A stretch of DNA of 64,000 bases from Harmonia axyridis (Eukaryota; Arthropoda; Insecta; Coleoptera; Coccinellidae). This document shows positions 12,345-24,243 of the stretch, one piece after another. Within the stretch, counting starts at the first letter, position 1. Each line of letters begins with the position of its first letter. Made by a program: the position numbers and the translations under genes. The notes below the pieces were generated by a model. The model had not been told where the DNA came from, ran no database searches, and saw only the letters and a list, made by a program, of their open reading frames with translations. The stretch covers positions 57,120,352 to 57,184,351 of the forward strand of contig NC_059503.1 in NCBI RefSeq assembly GCF_914767665.1, read 5' to 3'.

Positions 12345-12392
12345 CTGTATGTCATAGAACAAGTAAGTATATACTTACTCTATGCTGTATAT
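12345..12392. mobile_element. 32-bp near-palindromic insertion flanked by 8-bp direct repeats
   Basis: CTGTATGT (12345-12352), then 32 bp made of CATAGAACAAGTAAGT plus ATATACTTACTCTATG, then CTGTATAT (12385-12392). The paralogue at 41025-41032 has one CTGTATAT and no insertion. In inverted copy B the same insertion (32163-32194) has identical 8-bp flanks ATATACAG. This is either a minimal element or, more likely, the footprint of a P-type excision. Confidence 0.75.
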
Positions 12393-12530
12393 TACCTTTT
12401 TACTCTGCGAAAACAGACAAGCTTCTTACCATTGTACACAGTAGAGATTATACAAAACAAACAGTTCTCGATTTGTAATTGTACATATTTATTTTCACAA
12501 TTGAGAATTTACGAAGTGTTGAAGTCAGAA

Positions 12531-14800
12531 ATGGAAACATACTCAAAAATTTTCCTAGATGAAAATAATCATCACAGAGTAAAGATGGAAATGAGAGAAG
12601 CTGATGATAGCTATGAAAAAGGAAGCACATTTGACTTGGAGTAAGCATTCATTCTTTTTTCTTTATACTGTAGGCCAAATTTTAACTTTATTTTATTTCT
12701 AGAAAGAACATGGCTTATTGTCTCTTCAGTTAAGTAGATGTGTTTTTGCGATTTTGAAAGTTTAATTATTTGATTATATTTTAGTTCTTAGTGAAGGAAA
12801 ACGCACGTCCTCGAACTACTTTCGAGGACTTTTTCAGATACACCGAATACTTTTCATCGATAAACACGAACAACGGAACATAAAACGAAAAAAAAGGTTC
12901 TCGTTACTATGGATTACTATGAGCTTTTTTCTTTGTATCTATGGCGTTTTTGGTTGATTTTTTCTTTCGTCTTTTACGCTTTGAATCTTCCTGGTTTTTA
13001 GGTACTTCTCCTCCTGAAGAGGTATTAGTTTCTGATCTGTAGAGAAGTTCGAAGACTGAGGCGCTAGCAGTAATCCGCTTAGAAATTTTATTTAATCGAA
13101 TTTGTTTACTCATAATAATCACTTTTTTGAAGAAATTCTCAAGGCACGTTGAAATTATTCACATGTGCTCACCATGAAGGTTCAACACAAACTGTTCAAT
13201 ATTATTTTCTCTATTTCGCAATAAATCAAATACACAGACACAAGATACTAATTTTCAAAATATATTCATTGCGAAATTGTGTAGATTAGATCTTGAAGAT
13301 TTCAATAGTTCCTATGAAATAAAGTCTAATCGATTATATTATGTGATATTGAAATTTCTATTTCAAATCCTCTAACTAGGAAAATCAATGTAGTCAAGCA
13401 ACAATACTTTTTACAAAGATGTCTCACTTTGTGAAATATTCCATTGAAATATCATTATGAAAATTCGATTTTTTAGAAGAACACTTTTGAATGTAAATTT
13501 CCAGTGTTTGTTCAAATTGTTTTATCTTCAAATCTCTTATAATTGAAAATGTTACAATTATTTTTTTGGTTCTAGTTTTCAGTACACGATTGAGGATAAA
13601 AAGAATGAAATCATGGATATTGTTCAGCATTACACTGATGAGAATGGAATAAGATCGTCTCTTGAATATGAAAGAGGACAGTTTGCTTTCAACCAGAAGA
13701 GCAATGTCGATGGGCATATAGATACTGTCTATTTGAATAAAAGTGAACATAAATGTCACTTATGTGAGTTTGCAGCCGATCTGAAAAATAACCTCAAAAT
13801 GCATATAGATTCCGTCCATTTGAACATAGAAGAATTTAAATGTCACTTATGTGAGTATGTTGCAAGCAATAAACGAACCCTTCAAAATCATATAGATGCA
13901 GTCCATTTAAATAAAAAAGAACATAAATGTCACTTATGTGATTATGCAGCCAAGCATAAGTTTCATCTCAAAAGGCATATAGATTCTGTCCATTTGAATG
14001 AGAAAGAATATAAATGTCACTTATGTGAGTTTGCAGCCAATCAGAAACATGACCTCAAAATGCATATAGATTCTGCCCATTTGAATAAAAAAGAACATAA
14101 ATGTCACTTATGTGATTATACAACCAACCAGAAAAGTCACCTCAAATTGCATATAGATTCTGTCCATTTGAATAAAAAAGAACATAAATGTCACTTATGT
14201 GATTATGCAGCCAAGCATAAGTTTCATCTCAGAAGACATATAGATTCTGTCCATTTGATGAATGAGAAAGAATATCAATGTCACTTATGTGATTATGCAG
14301 CCAAGCATAAGTTTCATCTCAAAAGGCATATAGATTATGTCCATTTGAATGAGAAAGAATATAAATGTCACTTATGTGATTATGCAGCCAAGCAGAAACA
14401 TGACCTCAAAATGCATATAGATTCTGTCCATTTGAATAAAAGAGAACATAAATGTCACTTATGTGAGTTTTCAGCCAATCAGAAATATAACCTCAAAATG
14501 CATATAGAAACTGTCCATTTGAATAAAAAAGAACATAAATGTCACTTATGTGAGTTTGCAGCCAATCGGAAATATGACCTCAAAAGGCATATAGAAACTG
14601 TCCATTTGAATAAAAAAGGACATAAATGTCACTTATGTGAGTTTTCAGCCAATCAGAAATATAACCTCAAAATGCATATAGATGCAGTCCATTTAAATAA
14701 AAAAGAACATAAATGTCACTTATGTGATTATGCAGCCAACCATAAGAATCACCTCAAAAGGCATATGGATTCTGTCCATTTGAATAAAAAAAAAAAATAA
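12531..14800 (+). CDS. C2H2 zinc-finger array protein, copy 1 (12 fingers)
   Basis: Two exons, 12531-12640 and 13576-14800, join in frame through GTAAGC and TTCTAG (444 aa). Exon 1 encodes an acidic 37-residue leader starting METYSKIFLDENNHH. Exon 2 carries 12 tandem C-x2-C-x12-H-x4-H fingers of the form CHLCDYAAKHKFHLKRHI..VH, every 29 residues (87 bp), with linkers LNKKEHK rather than TGEKP. A nuclear nucleic-acid-binding role is inferred. No ZAD or BTB domain is visible. Only a few positions vary between fingers, which suggests recent array expansion. The array ends in an A-rich run (LNKKKK then stop) with decayed finger sequence beyond it. Start choice rests on conservation with copy 2 and on splice phase. 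Confidence 0.8.
12907..13122 (-). other. Small antisense ORF in the finger-gene intron, shared by both copies
   Basis: A 71-residue frame on the minus strand (MSKQIRLNKISKRITASASV...) ends in a Lys/Arg-rich tail (SKRKRRKKKSTKNAIDTKKK). The corresponding frame in copy 2 (41547-41801) stays open and differs by an in-frame 8-residue insertion. No family was recognised. With about 95% identity between copies, conservation alone proves little. Confidence 0.25.
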
Positions 14801-15180
14801 ATAACACCTATGTGATTATGCAGCCAGCCAGAAAGTTTATCTCAAAATTCATATGGATTCTGTGCATTTGAATAAAAGAGAACATAAATGTCACTTATGT
14901 GATTATGCAGCCAAGCATAAGTTTCACCTCAAAAGGCATGTAGATTCTGTCCATTTGAATGAGAAAGAATATAAATGTCACTTATGTGAGTTTGCAGCCA
15001 ATCAGAAACATGACCTCAAAAAGCATATAGAATCAGGAAATGACCTCAAAAAGTATATAGATTCTGTCCATTTGAACATAAAAGAATTACTTATGTGGTT
15101 ATGCAGCCAACTGGAAAGTTTACCTCAAAATTAATGTGGATTCTGTCCATTTGAATGAAAAAGAATATAAATGTCACTGT
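14801..15180 (+). pseudogene. Decayed extra zinc fingers after the copy 1 stop
   Basis: After the stop in the A-rich run, finger sequence continues. One broken finger is followed by two intact ones (CHLCDYAAKHKFHLKRHV and CHLCEFAANQKHDLKKHI) and then fragments up to about 15180. A longer array was therefore shortened by the A-run stop. Copy 2 lacks this segment. Confidence 0.75.
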
Positions 15181-15401
15181 AAGTATGTTTAAAGCGTGTA
15201 AGAAACTCTTAAAAGACATATAAGTTGCATCAGTAAGATGATAAAGTGAGGTAGGAAAACAACAAACCCGCAAAATTGACAAATAGAGGAGCAGTAAACA
15301 TTCCAGTGACGTGGTTAATTGTTTCTTAGTAAGGATTAATATTACAAAATCGATATTTAACTTGAATATAGAATATAAGTGAATTATTATTATATTTCAA
15401 A

Positions 15402-15659
15402 ATGCAAACTATCAATGGAGCGGAGACCATAGCCGAAATGTCTACAACAAAGAGGGTATTGCGAACAACTGAAATGAAGATCCTAAGAACAATAACGGGA
15501 TACAAACTGGCGGACAGACAGAAAAATTATATTATAAGAGAGAAGTGCCAAGTGGACGATGTGGTCAGATGGAACCAGCATGTGGACAGAATGAGCCTAG
15601 ACAGAATGGCAAAGATCACCAGGGACAACAAACCCCTCGGAAGAAGACCCATTAGATGA
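15402..15659 (+). pseudogene. LINE-derived C-terminal fragment, copy 1
   Basis: An 85-residue frame contains TTKRVLRTTEMKILRTITGY and, beyond it, RWNQHVDRMSLDRMAKITRD then RRPIR-stop-PPKQC. This is the C-terminal tail found after the reverse transcriptase of some LINEs and often annotated as a transposon-derived F52C9.6-like protein. No reverse transcriptase is attached. The same fragment is in the second duplicate at 43706-43963, so it arrived before the duplication. Confidence 0.65.
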
Positions 15660-15982
15660 CCACCAAAGCAATGCTGAGATAGCTGGCAATCCACGTCACA
15701 GGAAACATCCCCGAAGAAGCAGGCGGTATGTCTTCTCAAGAAGAAATTGAAAACAAGCTAGTTTCATAATTTTTTTTAAGATATAATTTCCATTTTATGA
15801 GTTATTTTAGTAGATTTCTTATGTAAACAATATACAATAAATAAACTCTCGTAAAATACAATGTTTTTAATTAATTAGTAATAAATAAATATGGCATTGC
15901 ATACCCTTACCTCATTTCTCACATAGTTTCAATAGAATGAAGAATTTCCCAAGATGAATATCAACCGGCGATCAGATTCTTC

Positions 15983-16624
15983 CATAGACCTATAACAACA
16001 TGGACTGGCCCTCACGTGGCTTCTACTTGCATCGCTTTGCAGACTATCAAAGAAAGAGAGGTGTTGGGAAGGATGGAGTCATTGAATTAATGGCAACACA
16101 TGCGAATATACTATGAGAAAAACGCGTTTTTAATTTTTTTTTTGGAGAAATATTGAGTTTTTTGCATGACTTGATTGTTGAAATGACTATGGGAATAAAG
16201 CGTTTTTAATGAGAAATATTGAGTTATTCAGATGAAAATAGTATTGAATAGCTTAATATGGCTATGGGAATAACGCACTTTTAATTTTTTTAAAGAAAAA
16301 TATTGAGATATTCGGATCAGAATTGTATTGAAATAGCTAAACGATTCACATTTAGGAACTGTATGGTACAGATTTTCATGATATCTAAAATTTCTTTCAG
16401 AAAAAGGTGAATTTCATTGAGATTTGAGTGTTATCTAAAAGAAAATATTTTTTAATTTCTATTCCTGAGTTTTTATGATTGATATTATATCAATAATATT
16501 ATAGATAGGTAATTAAATTTACATTCGATATAATGTAGCTGCAAGTTTAACTGAATTTTATGGAATTCAAAATTTGTGATAAATAAAAACACAAAAGAAA
16601 ATTTATAATATTTTTAAAATTATA
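15983..16624. mobile_element. Fragment of a CATAGACC-type (P-like terminus) element, copy 1
   Basis: It begins CATAGACCTATAACAACATG and continues GGACTGGCCCTCACG, resembling the ends of the 32398-35254 element. No opposite end was found; the right side is interrupted by the LINE nest at 16625. The paralogous segment in the second duplicate is 44288-44880. Confidence 0.5.
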
Positions 16625-16867
16625 GGAATAGAAATAGAATTTATTTGCTCTTAAAACATCACAAATAAATAAAATTAACCTTCAATAATTCACAAGGTGC
16701 GTCAAAGTTAAATATTTAAAAAATTGATACAATAAATATCCAATACATAATAATAATAAGTCACATTAAAAAATTCAATAATAAGTCACAATAAAAACTT
16801 CAATAAAAAAACCACAATGGCAACTGGCTGACAGATAATAAGTGAACTGCATTATAAAATTCAAAAT

Positions 16868-18240
16868 CTAAAATTTATAATCTAAAAATTCTTTTATGGA
16901 ATAGAATACATTTTTTGTCAAAAACCTTTTCATTTGATGTCTGAAGGAAACTTTGCTTAGTTCCAACCAGCCTTGAGGAAGTTTGTTTAGCAACTTGATA
17001 CCCAAAAAGTTGAAGCTATCTTGGATTCTATTTATACGGTGTTGTGGGAGTATCCATTTATTTCGGTTTCTAGTGGAATAATCATGATGAAATGACTCGG
17101 TTTTGTCACTCTTGTACAAGGAACATAGACAGGCAAGTATGTATATTGCTGGTAAGGTCATTATTCCATACTGAGAGAACAGCTCCCTGCAGCTTGTTCT
17201 CTGTGATACTCCAGCAATTGCTCTTATCGCCTTCTTCTGTTGCAGGAATACTACTGAAGCATCTGGTGCAGCTCCCCATAGAATAACGCCATAAGTTAAC
17301 ACGCTGTGGAACAGTGTGAAGTAGGTGAGTAATGCTGCTTCTTCATTTAAACAATTTTTAATTGTTCTCACATTGTACACTGCCCATGATAATCGTTTCG
17401 TCAGCTTGTGTATGTGGGGCTTCCATCAGAGTGAACCGTCCAAGGTAACACCCAAAAGAATCACTGTCTCGTCAACTGCACTTTGTTTGGTGGTGAATAT
17501 GAACCTCTGGGATTTATCTACATTCAACTTCAGTCCGTTTGACTGGAACCATGTTTTTGCCCGTTCTAAACATAACTCTGCTCTATTCCTCGTATTTTCC
17601 ACACTCGAATCCCTCACACCAAAACTGGAGTCGTCAGCATACAGGCACTTCACATCACAACCAACATCATCAAAAAGGTCGTCGACATACAAGATGAAAA
17701 GAAGCGGTCCCAGAATAGATCCTTGGGGCACTCCGATCGTTATGCTTTCTTTTTCAGATGTCATATCGTCCAGCTGTACAACCTGACATTTGTCCTCCAA
17801 GTACGATCCCAGCAAAGCGAGAACTGGCCCCCTGAAACCATATAATTCTAGCTTCTCCAGCAACAGATCATGCGCCACACTGTCAAATGCTTTGCTCAGA
17901 TCTAAACAGCGTAGTTCGACAATTTCCCTGTCATCAAAAGATCTTATTATATTCTCTACTATACTTGCCAGAGCAGTGATAGTTGATCGTCCCTTCCGAA
18001 ATCCGTGCTGATGAAGAGAGATTATATGCTTCGATTCAATAAAATTCAGAATTCTTGCTTTCAACAAAGATTCCAAAACCTTAGAGATGACGGGCAAGAG
18101 AGAAATCGGCCTATAATTTGTGGACTCGTTTATGAACCGGAATAACCTTAGCCAACTTCAGTCCCTTCGGAAAAATTCCTTCCTCAGAACACTTTTCTTC
18201 AACACTACACAGGGGCTCCTTTATCTCGTTGAATTTATAT
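16868..18240 (-). pseudogene. Reverse transcriptase part of the minus-strand LINE
   Basis: RT motifs appear in order: LKLAKVIPVHK, HGFRKGRST, CLDLSKAFDSVAHD, GVPQGSILGPLLF, LYADDSSF (catalytic YADD), LLGVTLDGSL, followed by the thumb and C-terminal region. There is a frameshift near 18115 and one in-frame TGA near 17424 (before WKPHIHKLTKRL). No RNase H is present; Jockey/CR1 group likely. About 100 residues of the RT fingers that should join the endonuclease part were not found. Confidence 0.85.
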
Positions 18241-18817
18241 CGTTGAATTTAAATCGTATGCACACGTATATTTCACTGCTCTGATATAATTTCATCGCAC
18301 AGTTGAGGTGTTGTGATTTAAAATCTGGAAAAGTAGATACCTGTTGTAAGTACACTTCTTATAACATTTTTGTGGTTGCAGATTGTTCCTTGAACGATTC
18401 TGTCCGCTCTTCTTTGGGCGTGATTTCATTGTTTGTTTACCTCAGGATTCCTTGTCATTAAGTCGAACATCTGACTGATGTTGGGAGTTCCCTCGATAAG
18501 GGAAACCACACACTCTCCTTCAAATATCCTCTGATTGTCTCAGCTGTGTTTTTTCACCTATTCCATCCGTGGCCTTTTTCTGTCTGTCATATTTGAGTCT
18601 CCCTGACGGGCCACAGAGGAGTGAAGCGTGTGTCCTTGTTTTTTTTTGTCCTTTTTTTCCCTTTCCTTTTGATTTTCGCCTGATTAGCAGTTTTTTGCGG
18701 TGGCTGGTGGAGTGTGTTTCTGCTGCAAGCAAACTTTCGCGGAAAATTGAATCCATTGAAGGTACCTGTGGCGAAAAATTTTGGACCATTTCGTCAGGTT
18801 AAAAATTAATTATTTCA

Positions 18818-19660
18818 ATGGCAGATGATTGGAACAAAGCTGTAAGAATACTGAAGGAAGAAATTATCAAAAACAGAAAAGAAATCAAATCCGCTATTGA
18901 GGCGTCGGAGAGTAAATTACTGTTGAAAATAGAGGAACTTAACCACCGAGTGAACAATTTGGAAGCTGAAAATGCAGTCCTCAGCGATAAAATAGAAGCC
19001 TTAGAAATAACCACAAGGAAAAATAACATTATTATATTTGGGTTAGAAGACTCTGAGGAAGTGTCCCCTTCCGGTATCTGTAAAAATCTCAAGAAACTTT
19101 TGAATGTTGATGTCCATACATCGGACTTAAATAATCTCTACAAGTTGAGAACGCAAGGAAGAAACCCACTGAAGGTCGAATTCGTTTCGTACTTGAAGAA
19201 ACTCGAGGTCGTAAAGCGGTGCAGAAAGTTAAGGGGAACTGACATTGGAATTTCTAACGATCTTACCTATAAACAGAGGTGCGAGAATAAAATCCTGAGA
19301 AATTACCTTAATAAAGCAAGACAAAACCCGAATGACAACTCATACATAAAAGGCAGCAGATTGTATATCTATAACGTAGCGTATACTGTTGGGGAACTAG
19401 AGAAAAACGAAAAAAGCTACCTAGAAGAACGAAAAGCAAGCAGTGCTCCACCAACTCCAAGGACACGTAACTTTGACGAAGTGTTACTGCAGGGTGCTCA
19501 GCCCGAAAAAGAAAATATACCAGAAGATTCAAAAGAAGATAAAAAGACACCTATCAATACTAACAGAAACAGGAATTCACCAAAGGCAACTGCCGCCCCA
19601 GCAGAAAAAGATAGGCTCAAAAGTTTAAGATCTGGTTCTTCATCAAGTACTCGCTCCTGA
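18818..19660 (+). CDS. LINE ORF1 protein (coiled coil plus RNA-binding region)
   Basis: 280-residue intact frame starting MADDWNKAVRILKEEI. Residues about 10-65 form a heptad-like coiled coil (LLLKIEELNHRVNNLEAENA). A region with NNIIIFGLEDSEE and later KVEFVSYLKK resembles the RRM and C-terminal domains of L1-type ORF1 proteins. A basic, Ser-rich tail follows. It likely coats LINE RNA. It lies 75 bp upstream of ORF2. Confidence 0.75.
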   Translation: MADDWNKAVRILKEEIIKNRKEIKSAIEASESKLLLKIEELNHRVNNLEAENAVLSDKIEALEITTRKNNIIIFGLEDSEEVSPSGICKNLKKLLNVDVHTSDLNNLYKLRTQGRNPLKVEFVSYLKKLEVVKRCRKLRGTDIGISNDLTYKQRCENKILRNYLNKARQNPNDNSYIKGSRLYIYNVAYTVGELEKNEKSYLEERKASSAPPTPRTRNFDEVLLQGAQPEKENIPEDSKEDKKTPINTNRNRNSPKATAAPAEKDRLKSLRSGSSSSTRS

Positions 19661-19735
19661 GATGGTGAATTTAAAAACCACTACTACTGATTAGACTGTC
19701 CTACACTAACTAGCGTACAAGTAGCTCAAATAAAA

Positions 19736-22663
19736 ATGAATGAGTATATTAGAGACTATAAAGTGGATCCTATAAGCACACTAGTGGTGGAAAGTCATGA
19801 GGGACCAAAAGTAATCCTTGAAAGCAAGAGCGAGTTGACAATTTTCCATACAAACATCCGCAGTATGGGCAAAAACTTCGACGAGTTTCAGGCATACATG
19901 TCTCAATTCGAAAATCAATACCCCATATCTTGCATTATTTTATCTGAAACTTGGAAAGTGCATGATATCAGTTTGTTTAATATGCACGGTTACAACAGTG
20001 TATACAATGGCAGTCCCCTGAATAAAAGTGACGGTATTGTGGTATATATTAGGGATACTATTCGTTCCACTTCGAAACAAGTTAACTTAGGTGAAACACA
20101 GGCAGTCTTTACTGAATTTGACATTGGTAAGAAAAAAATCTCGATACTATCGATCTATCGATCACCATCGACCTCAATTCAGATGTTCAATGATAGGCTG
20201 GAACATTTTTGAGTAATGTAAATGTGGAAATATATGACCAATTTTATATCATAGGTGATATCAATATAGACCTTATGGATGATAGCGATGAATTAACTCA
20301 AGAATATATAAATTTTTTATCTGAAAAGGGATTCGTATCGCTCATTTATACCTCTACTAGAGTAACTCATACTACCGCTACCTGCTTAGATCATGCTTTT
20401 GTGAAAATGAAAAATGAGCGGTATTCTACAGATATAACTCCAGCTATCATCAGAACCAACATCACCGACCATTACTCATTAATCTTGGGCACAAATATCA
20501 CTAATACGATAAATAAAACCCAAAAAAATTACTTTATCTATGAAATATTAAATAAAGATAAACTTCAGCAATTAATAAGGAGAGAACGGTGGCAAAATGT
20601 TTACACCTCAGAAAATGCCGAAACCGCGACTGATGCATTTGTCAAGAAGCTCCAAGACTGTATCAGGGCCGCGACAGCAACCATTGAGAAAGCAATGAAA
20701 CCAAGAAAGAGAGAATGGATTACAAATGGACTCATAGCTTCGATAAAACAAAGAGACCAATTGCGTCAAAATTCTCTCAAATTTCCTGAAAACCAGACCC
20801 TAAAAACTGAATATAAAAACTACCGTAACAAACTGAATTCCCTTATTAGAAAAACTAAATTCAACTTTTATAAAAACAAAATAATCAAAAACTCCCAAAA
20901 TTCCAAAGAAATGTGGAAAACAATAAAAGAGTACGCAGGAAACGATCCCAAAAGGCACAATATTGACAGCGTTGAACAGGAGAACGGCAACCTTGTCTAT
21001 GATAGGAAGGATATTGCTGAATGTTTCAATGTTTATTTTGCGAATGTAGGCAAGGACTTAGCAACAAAACTAAAAAATCATGGAATAAATGAACCCGCTA
21101 CCAGAAGACAACCTCAATCAATGTACCTAACCGAAACAGACCCATCTGAAGTGACAGAAATAATTAAAGAACTAAAATCCAAAAAGGCACCTGGCCCAGA
21201 TAAAATCACTAACGATATTTTGAAGTCCATATCTGAACATGTAGCTCGACCCCTTTCCTTCATAATAAATAAATGTTTTGCAACTGGTGACGTCCCTACT
21301 CACTTTAAAAACGCGATTGTCATACCAATCTACAAAAATGGTGACAAGAGAAAAGTCAACAATTATAGACCTATATCACTAACTTCTACAATCTCTAAAA
21401 TCTTTGAGAAAATCCTAAAATTGCGAATGACAAACTACCTCGATAAATACAAACTGATTGCGCCATCGCAGTTTGGTTTTCGAGATAACCTATCCACTCA
21501 AGACGCCATTGCTGCTATCTCCTACCAAATAAACCAAGCAATGGACAAGAGAGTGTCTAGGAATTTTTATCGACTTAGCGAAAGCTTTCGATACTGTTTG
21601 CCACAAGTTGCTGTTGAAAAAACTGGAATGTTTGGGTTTTCGAGGGTCTACCTATAGATTACTGGAAAATTTTCTAACCAACCGCAAGCAAAGAGTTCGG
21701 ATGGGAGACGATGTAAGCAGTGAAATGGATATAACTTATGGCGTTCCTCAAGGGACCGTGCTAGGCCCAGTCCTATTAATAATTTATATAAACGAAATAC
21801 TCACTAGAAAAAATTCTGGGACTATAATTTCATTCGCTGACGATACGGCGATTATATATACTGGAGAATCATGGCGACAGGTACGAGAAACAGCTGAAAA
21901 CGATCTAGAGAATGTTTTCGAATGGTTCAGGTGTAGTGTCCTCACAGTAAACGTAGAGAAAACTAAGGTTGTACCATTTACGTCATACGAGAGTAATTTA
22001 CCTAATTACGATACCCTCACGTTGAACGGTGTGGGTGTCCCATTGGAGAGATCGGTGAGATATCTGGGGATCTGTGTTGATTCGTTTCTTAGATGGGACG
22101 TACACACGACCAATGTAGTGAAGAAAATCCGTGGACTGATATACAGATTCTGGCAGTTCAAGAAATTTTTGGGGTTCACTCATCTCAAAATCTTGTACCA
22201 TGCTCTGGTGGAATCCATCATTCAGTACGGTATTGTTGGCTGGGGAGGCATTTTAAGTTGTCATCTGAAACCATTAGAGGTACTCCAAAAATGGTTCATC
22301 AAAATAATCCTGGGAAAACCGAGAACTTATCCAACCGACCAACTGTTTTCTGAATCCCAACTACTCGATTTCAGACAATTGTTCTGTAAGAATATTCTTC
22401 AATTCATTTCTGAGAAAAAAACATATATCCATTCAGCGAACCATGAATATCCCACCAGAAACAACAAAGGAACCAATATGTTCATGCCCAGGGCAAATAA
22501 GTCAGTTGGCCAGAGATGTTTCTCCTACCTTGCTCCTCGTTTACTCCGCTTGTTGCCTGATGAACTTCAAGGAATCAATTCGAGATCATCATTTAAGAAA
22601 AGACTGAAACTTTGGCTTCTGAATACCGATAAAGCAAGAATTCATAGCATTATCAACTGCTGA
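19736..22663 (+). pseudogene. LINE ORF2: AP endonuclease and reverse transcriptase, two frameshifts
   Basis: Endonuclease motifs: FHTNIRSMGKNF, ILSETW, IGDINIDL and TDHYSLILG. Reverse-transcriptase motifs: KAPGPDKITNDIL, NYRPISLTS, FGFRDNLST, YGVPQGTVLGP and SFADDTAI. Frame breaks occur near 20210, in the endonuclease, and near 21575-21610, in the palm at the frame reading FIDLAKAFDTV. No RNase H. Few stops, so inactivation is fairly recent. Confidence 0.85.
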
Positions 22664-22870
22664 TTCTATATATTTGCTATCTCCCTCGTATCCACTTCAT
22701 CGAGACCCTTCCGAATGTGTCCACATAGAGAGGAAAAAATGGTTATCATGTTTTCTTGTTGAGTACTGTAAAACTGGCCGATATCCTGTAATTTTGTTTG
22801 TGACGTTACTTATGATCATATATATATATATATACATATAAATTTTTTTTTTGTTCTTTTTAAACAGAAC

Positions 22871-23105
22871 TGTTTCCGTTGAAAAATTTTGAACAAAGCC
22901 TTAATGGCATGCTGTGTTCCCTGAGGAGTCTTGAAGCCATGGGAAGAGATGGAGGATGGAGGTGTGCTCAAGGACAAGTTCTTCAATGAACTTAAGTGAG
23001 TTCATGTTTCCATTTTTCATCTTCTGTGATTCCGTATATCTGTGAATCCCAACCATTTCTATGTGATACTGCAATCTTGAGATCATAGATTGTTGTTTAT
23101 TGGTT
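22871..23105. other. Unassigned sequence between the nested LINE and the older endonuclease
   Basis: Probably the 3' UTR of the plus-strand LINE or missing RT sequence of the minus-strand LINE. I recognise no coding motif in either direction. Confidence 0.3.
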
Positions 23106-24243
23106 TTATTCTATTTGTTTTGTTTGCTTGTAGTGTTTGAAATTAGAACCTAGAAGTGAGGTCTTGGCCGTCTTTTTCTTCTGTGCTTTTATTTTCCTGT
23201 TTATCACCTCATATATGGCTTTGTTTTTGTTGTCCGATCTTCTTATGAATCCCAAGTCATAATTCTTTTGCGCCTCATTTATGTACTGTTTATACTCCGA
23301 TTTTAATCTCCGATATAGGTTCTTGGTTGTTTCGTCCTTTTTTACCATCATAATAGTACGAATGGCGTCCAGTCTTCTCTGATATTCTTTAACCTTCTTG
23401 GAATTCCAGATTTTCAAATACTTTTTTGCGCCTAATATAACTTTTCTCTCAGGGAATGATGAATTGAAGTGTGTCAGCAGAATATCGTGAAACCTATTAT
23501 ATGCTTCGTCAGCTCCACCTTGAAAGCACTGCTGCCAATTAGTCGTTTTCAGCTTATCCCTGAAGACACTAATATTCTTATTGTTCATTATTCTTATCTT
23601 TCTGTACTTTAACTTTCTTTCAGGTTTCGGCATGGCGATAGCAATCTTCTGTGCCATATGATCGGAAATATGGAAATCTAACGTCGACTTGATGTAAGTA
23701 TATTCCTTTAAATTGGTAAAAACATTATCTATACATGTACTTGAAGTCACAGTAGTTCTGGAGGGTTCTGAAAAAACCCTATGAAAACCAAATCCTTCAA
23801 GAATATTTTCAGTTTTCGATTTGTTCCCAGATTCTTTAGTGAAGTCAACATTAAAATCTCCGGCAATCACCACAAGGGGATGACTCCCCTCAAAAAACGA
23901 ATCCAGACATGTTTCCATCTGTTCCAAGAAAGTACCAAAGTCACCCTGAGGAGGTCTATATAAACAAACAACAGTCATCTTCAAATTTTTAACATAGACA
24001 GCACTCATTTCTATTACTCCTTCCACAGAAAGATCCTTTATAGAAATTATCTCTGTGGTATCAAGGTTATCCCCAGCCAAAATCAAGGAGTCCCCATGCA
24101 GATTTTCCCTTCTAATAAAGCTGCTGGCAACTCTATAATTCGGAACAACGATACTGGCCTCATTCTTCTCATTTAGCCAGTGCTCTGTAAGACAAACAAC
24201 GTCAAATTTGTTATCATTTAAGATAAGATTAAGATCATTCATT
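23106..24243 (-). pseudogene. Endonuclease part of the minus-strand LINE
   Basis: A 378-residue frame shows an APE-type endonuclease: VVCLTEHWL, VVCLYRPPQGDFGTF, VVIAGDFNVDF, CIDNVFTN and FHISDHMAQ. A basic linker with VINRKIKAQKKK follows. The true N-terminus (TVNILNLNIQCITNK) lies beyond the I-element at 30166-30210. The I-element therefore interrupted this domain at the codons around Met-Asn-Asp. Confidence 0.85.

Larger units (their letters stand above)
11332..12392. repeat. Repeat R, copy A (interrupted by a hAT element)
   Basis: With the 764-bp hAT insertion and one target duplication removed, this segment is the reverse complement of the copy at 32155-32397 plus 35255-35312. The match includes the run from TTGACCTCTTTGACA to AAGATCTCCTTAATC. 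Copy B has a different insertion, so each copy provides an unoccupied reference site for the other. Confidence 0.8.
18260..22870 (+). mobile_element. Plus-strand two-ORF LINE nested in the minus-strand LINE
   Basis: It carries a 5' UTR (about 18260-18817), ORF1, ORF2 and a 3' region with an (AT)n stretch near 22820. Boundaries are approximate because I could not identify a target duplication. It separates the endonuclease and reverse-transcriptase parts of the outer minus-strand LINE, which indicates insertion into it. Confidence 0.7.

Noticed and set aside
13424..13759. Minus-strand frame at the start of finger exon 2 (also 42030-42395)
   Set aside because: AT-rich antisense frame opposite coding sequence; no protein features.
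13750..14780. 87-bp regularly spaced repeats, superficially CRISPR-like
   Set aside because: They are in-frame C2H2 zinc-finger codons in an insect genome, with no spacers.
17325..17786. 153-residue plus-strand frame over the LINE reverse transcriptase
   Set aside because: Shadow of the minus-strand reverse transcriptase; no motifs of its own.
22815..22845. AT dinucleotide run at the 3' side of the nested LINE as its tail
   Set aside because: It could be a microsatellite tail, but no target duplication confirms the element ends there.
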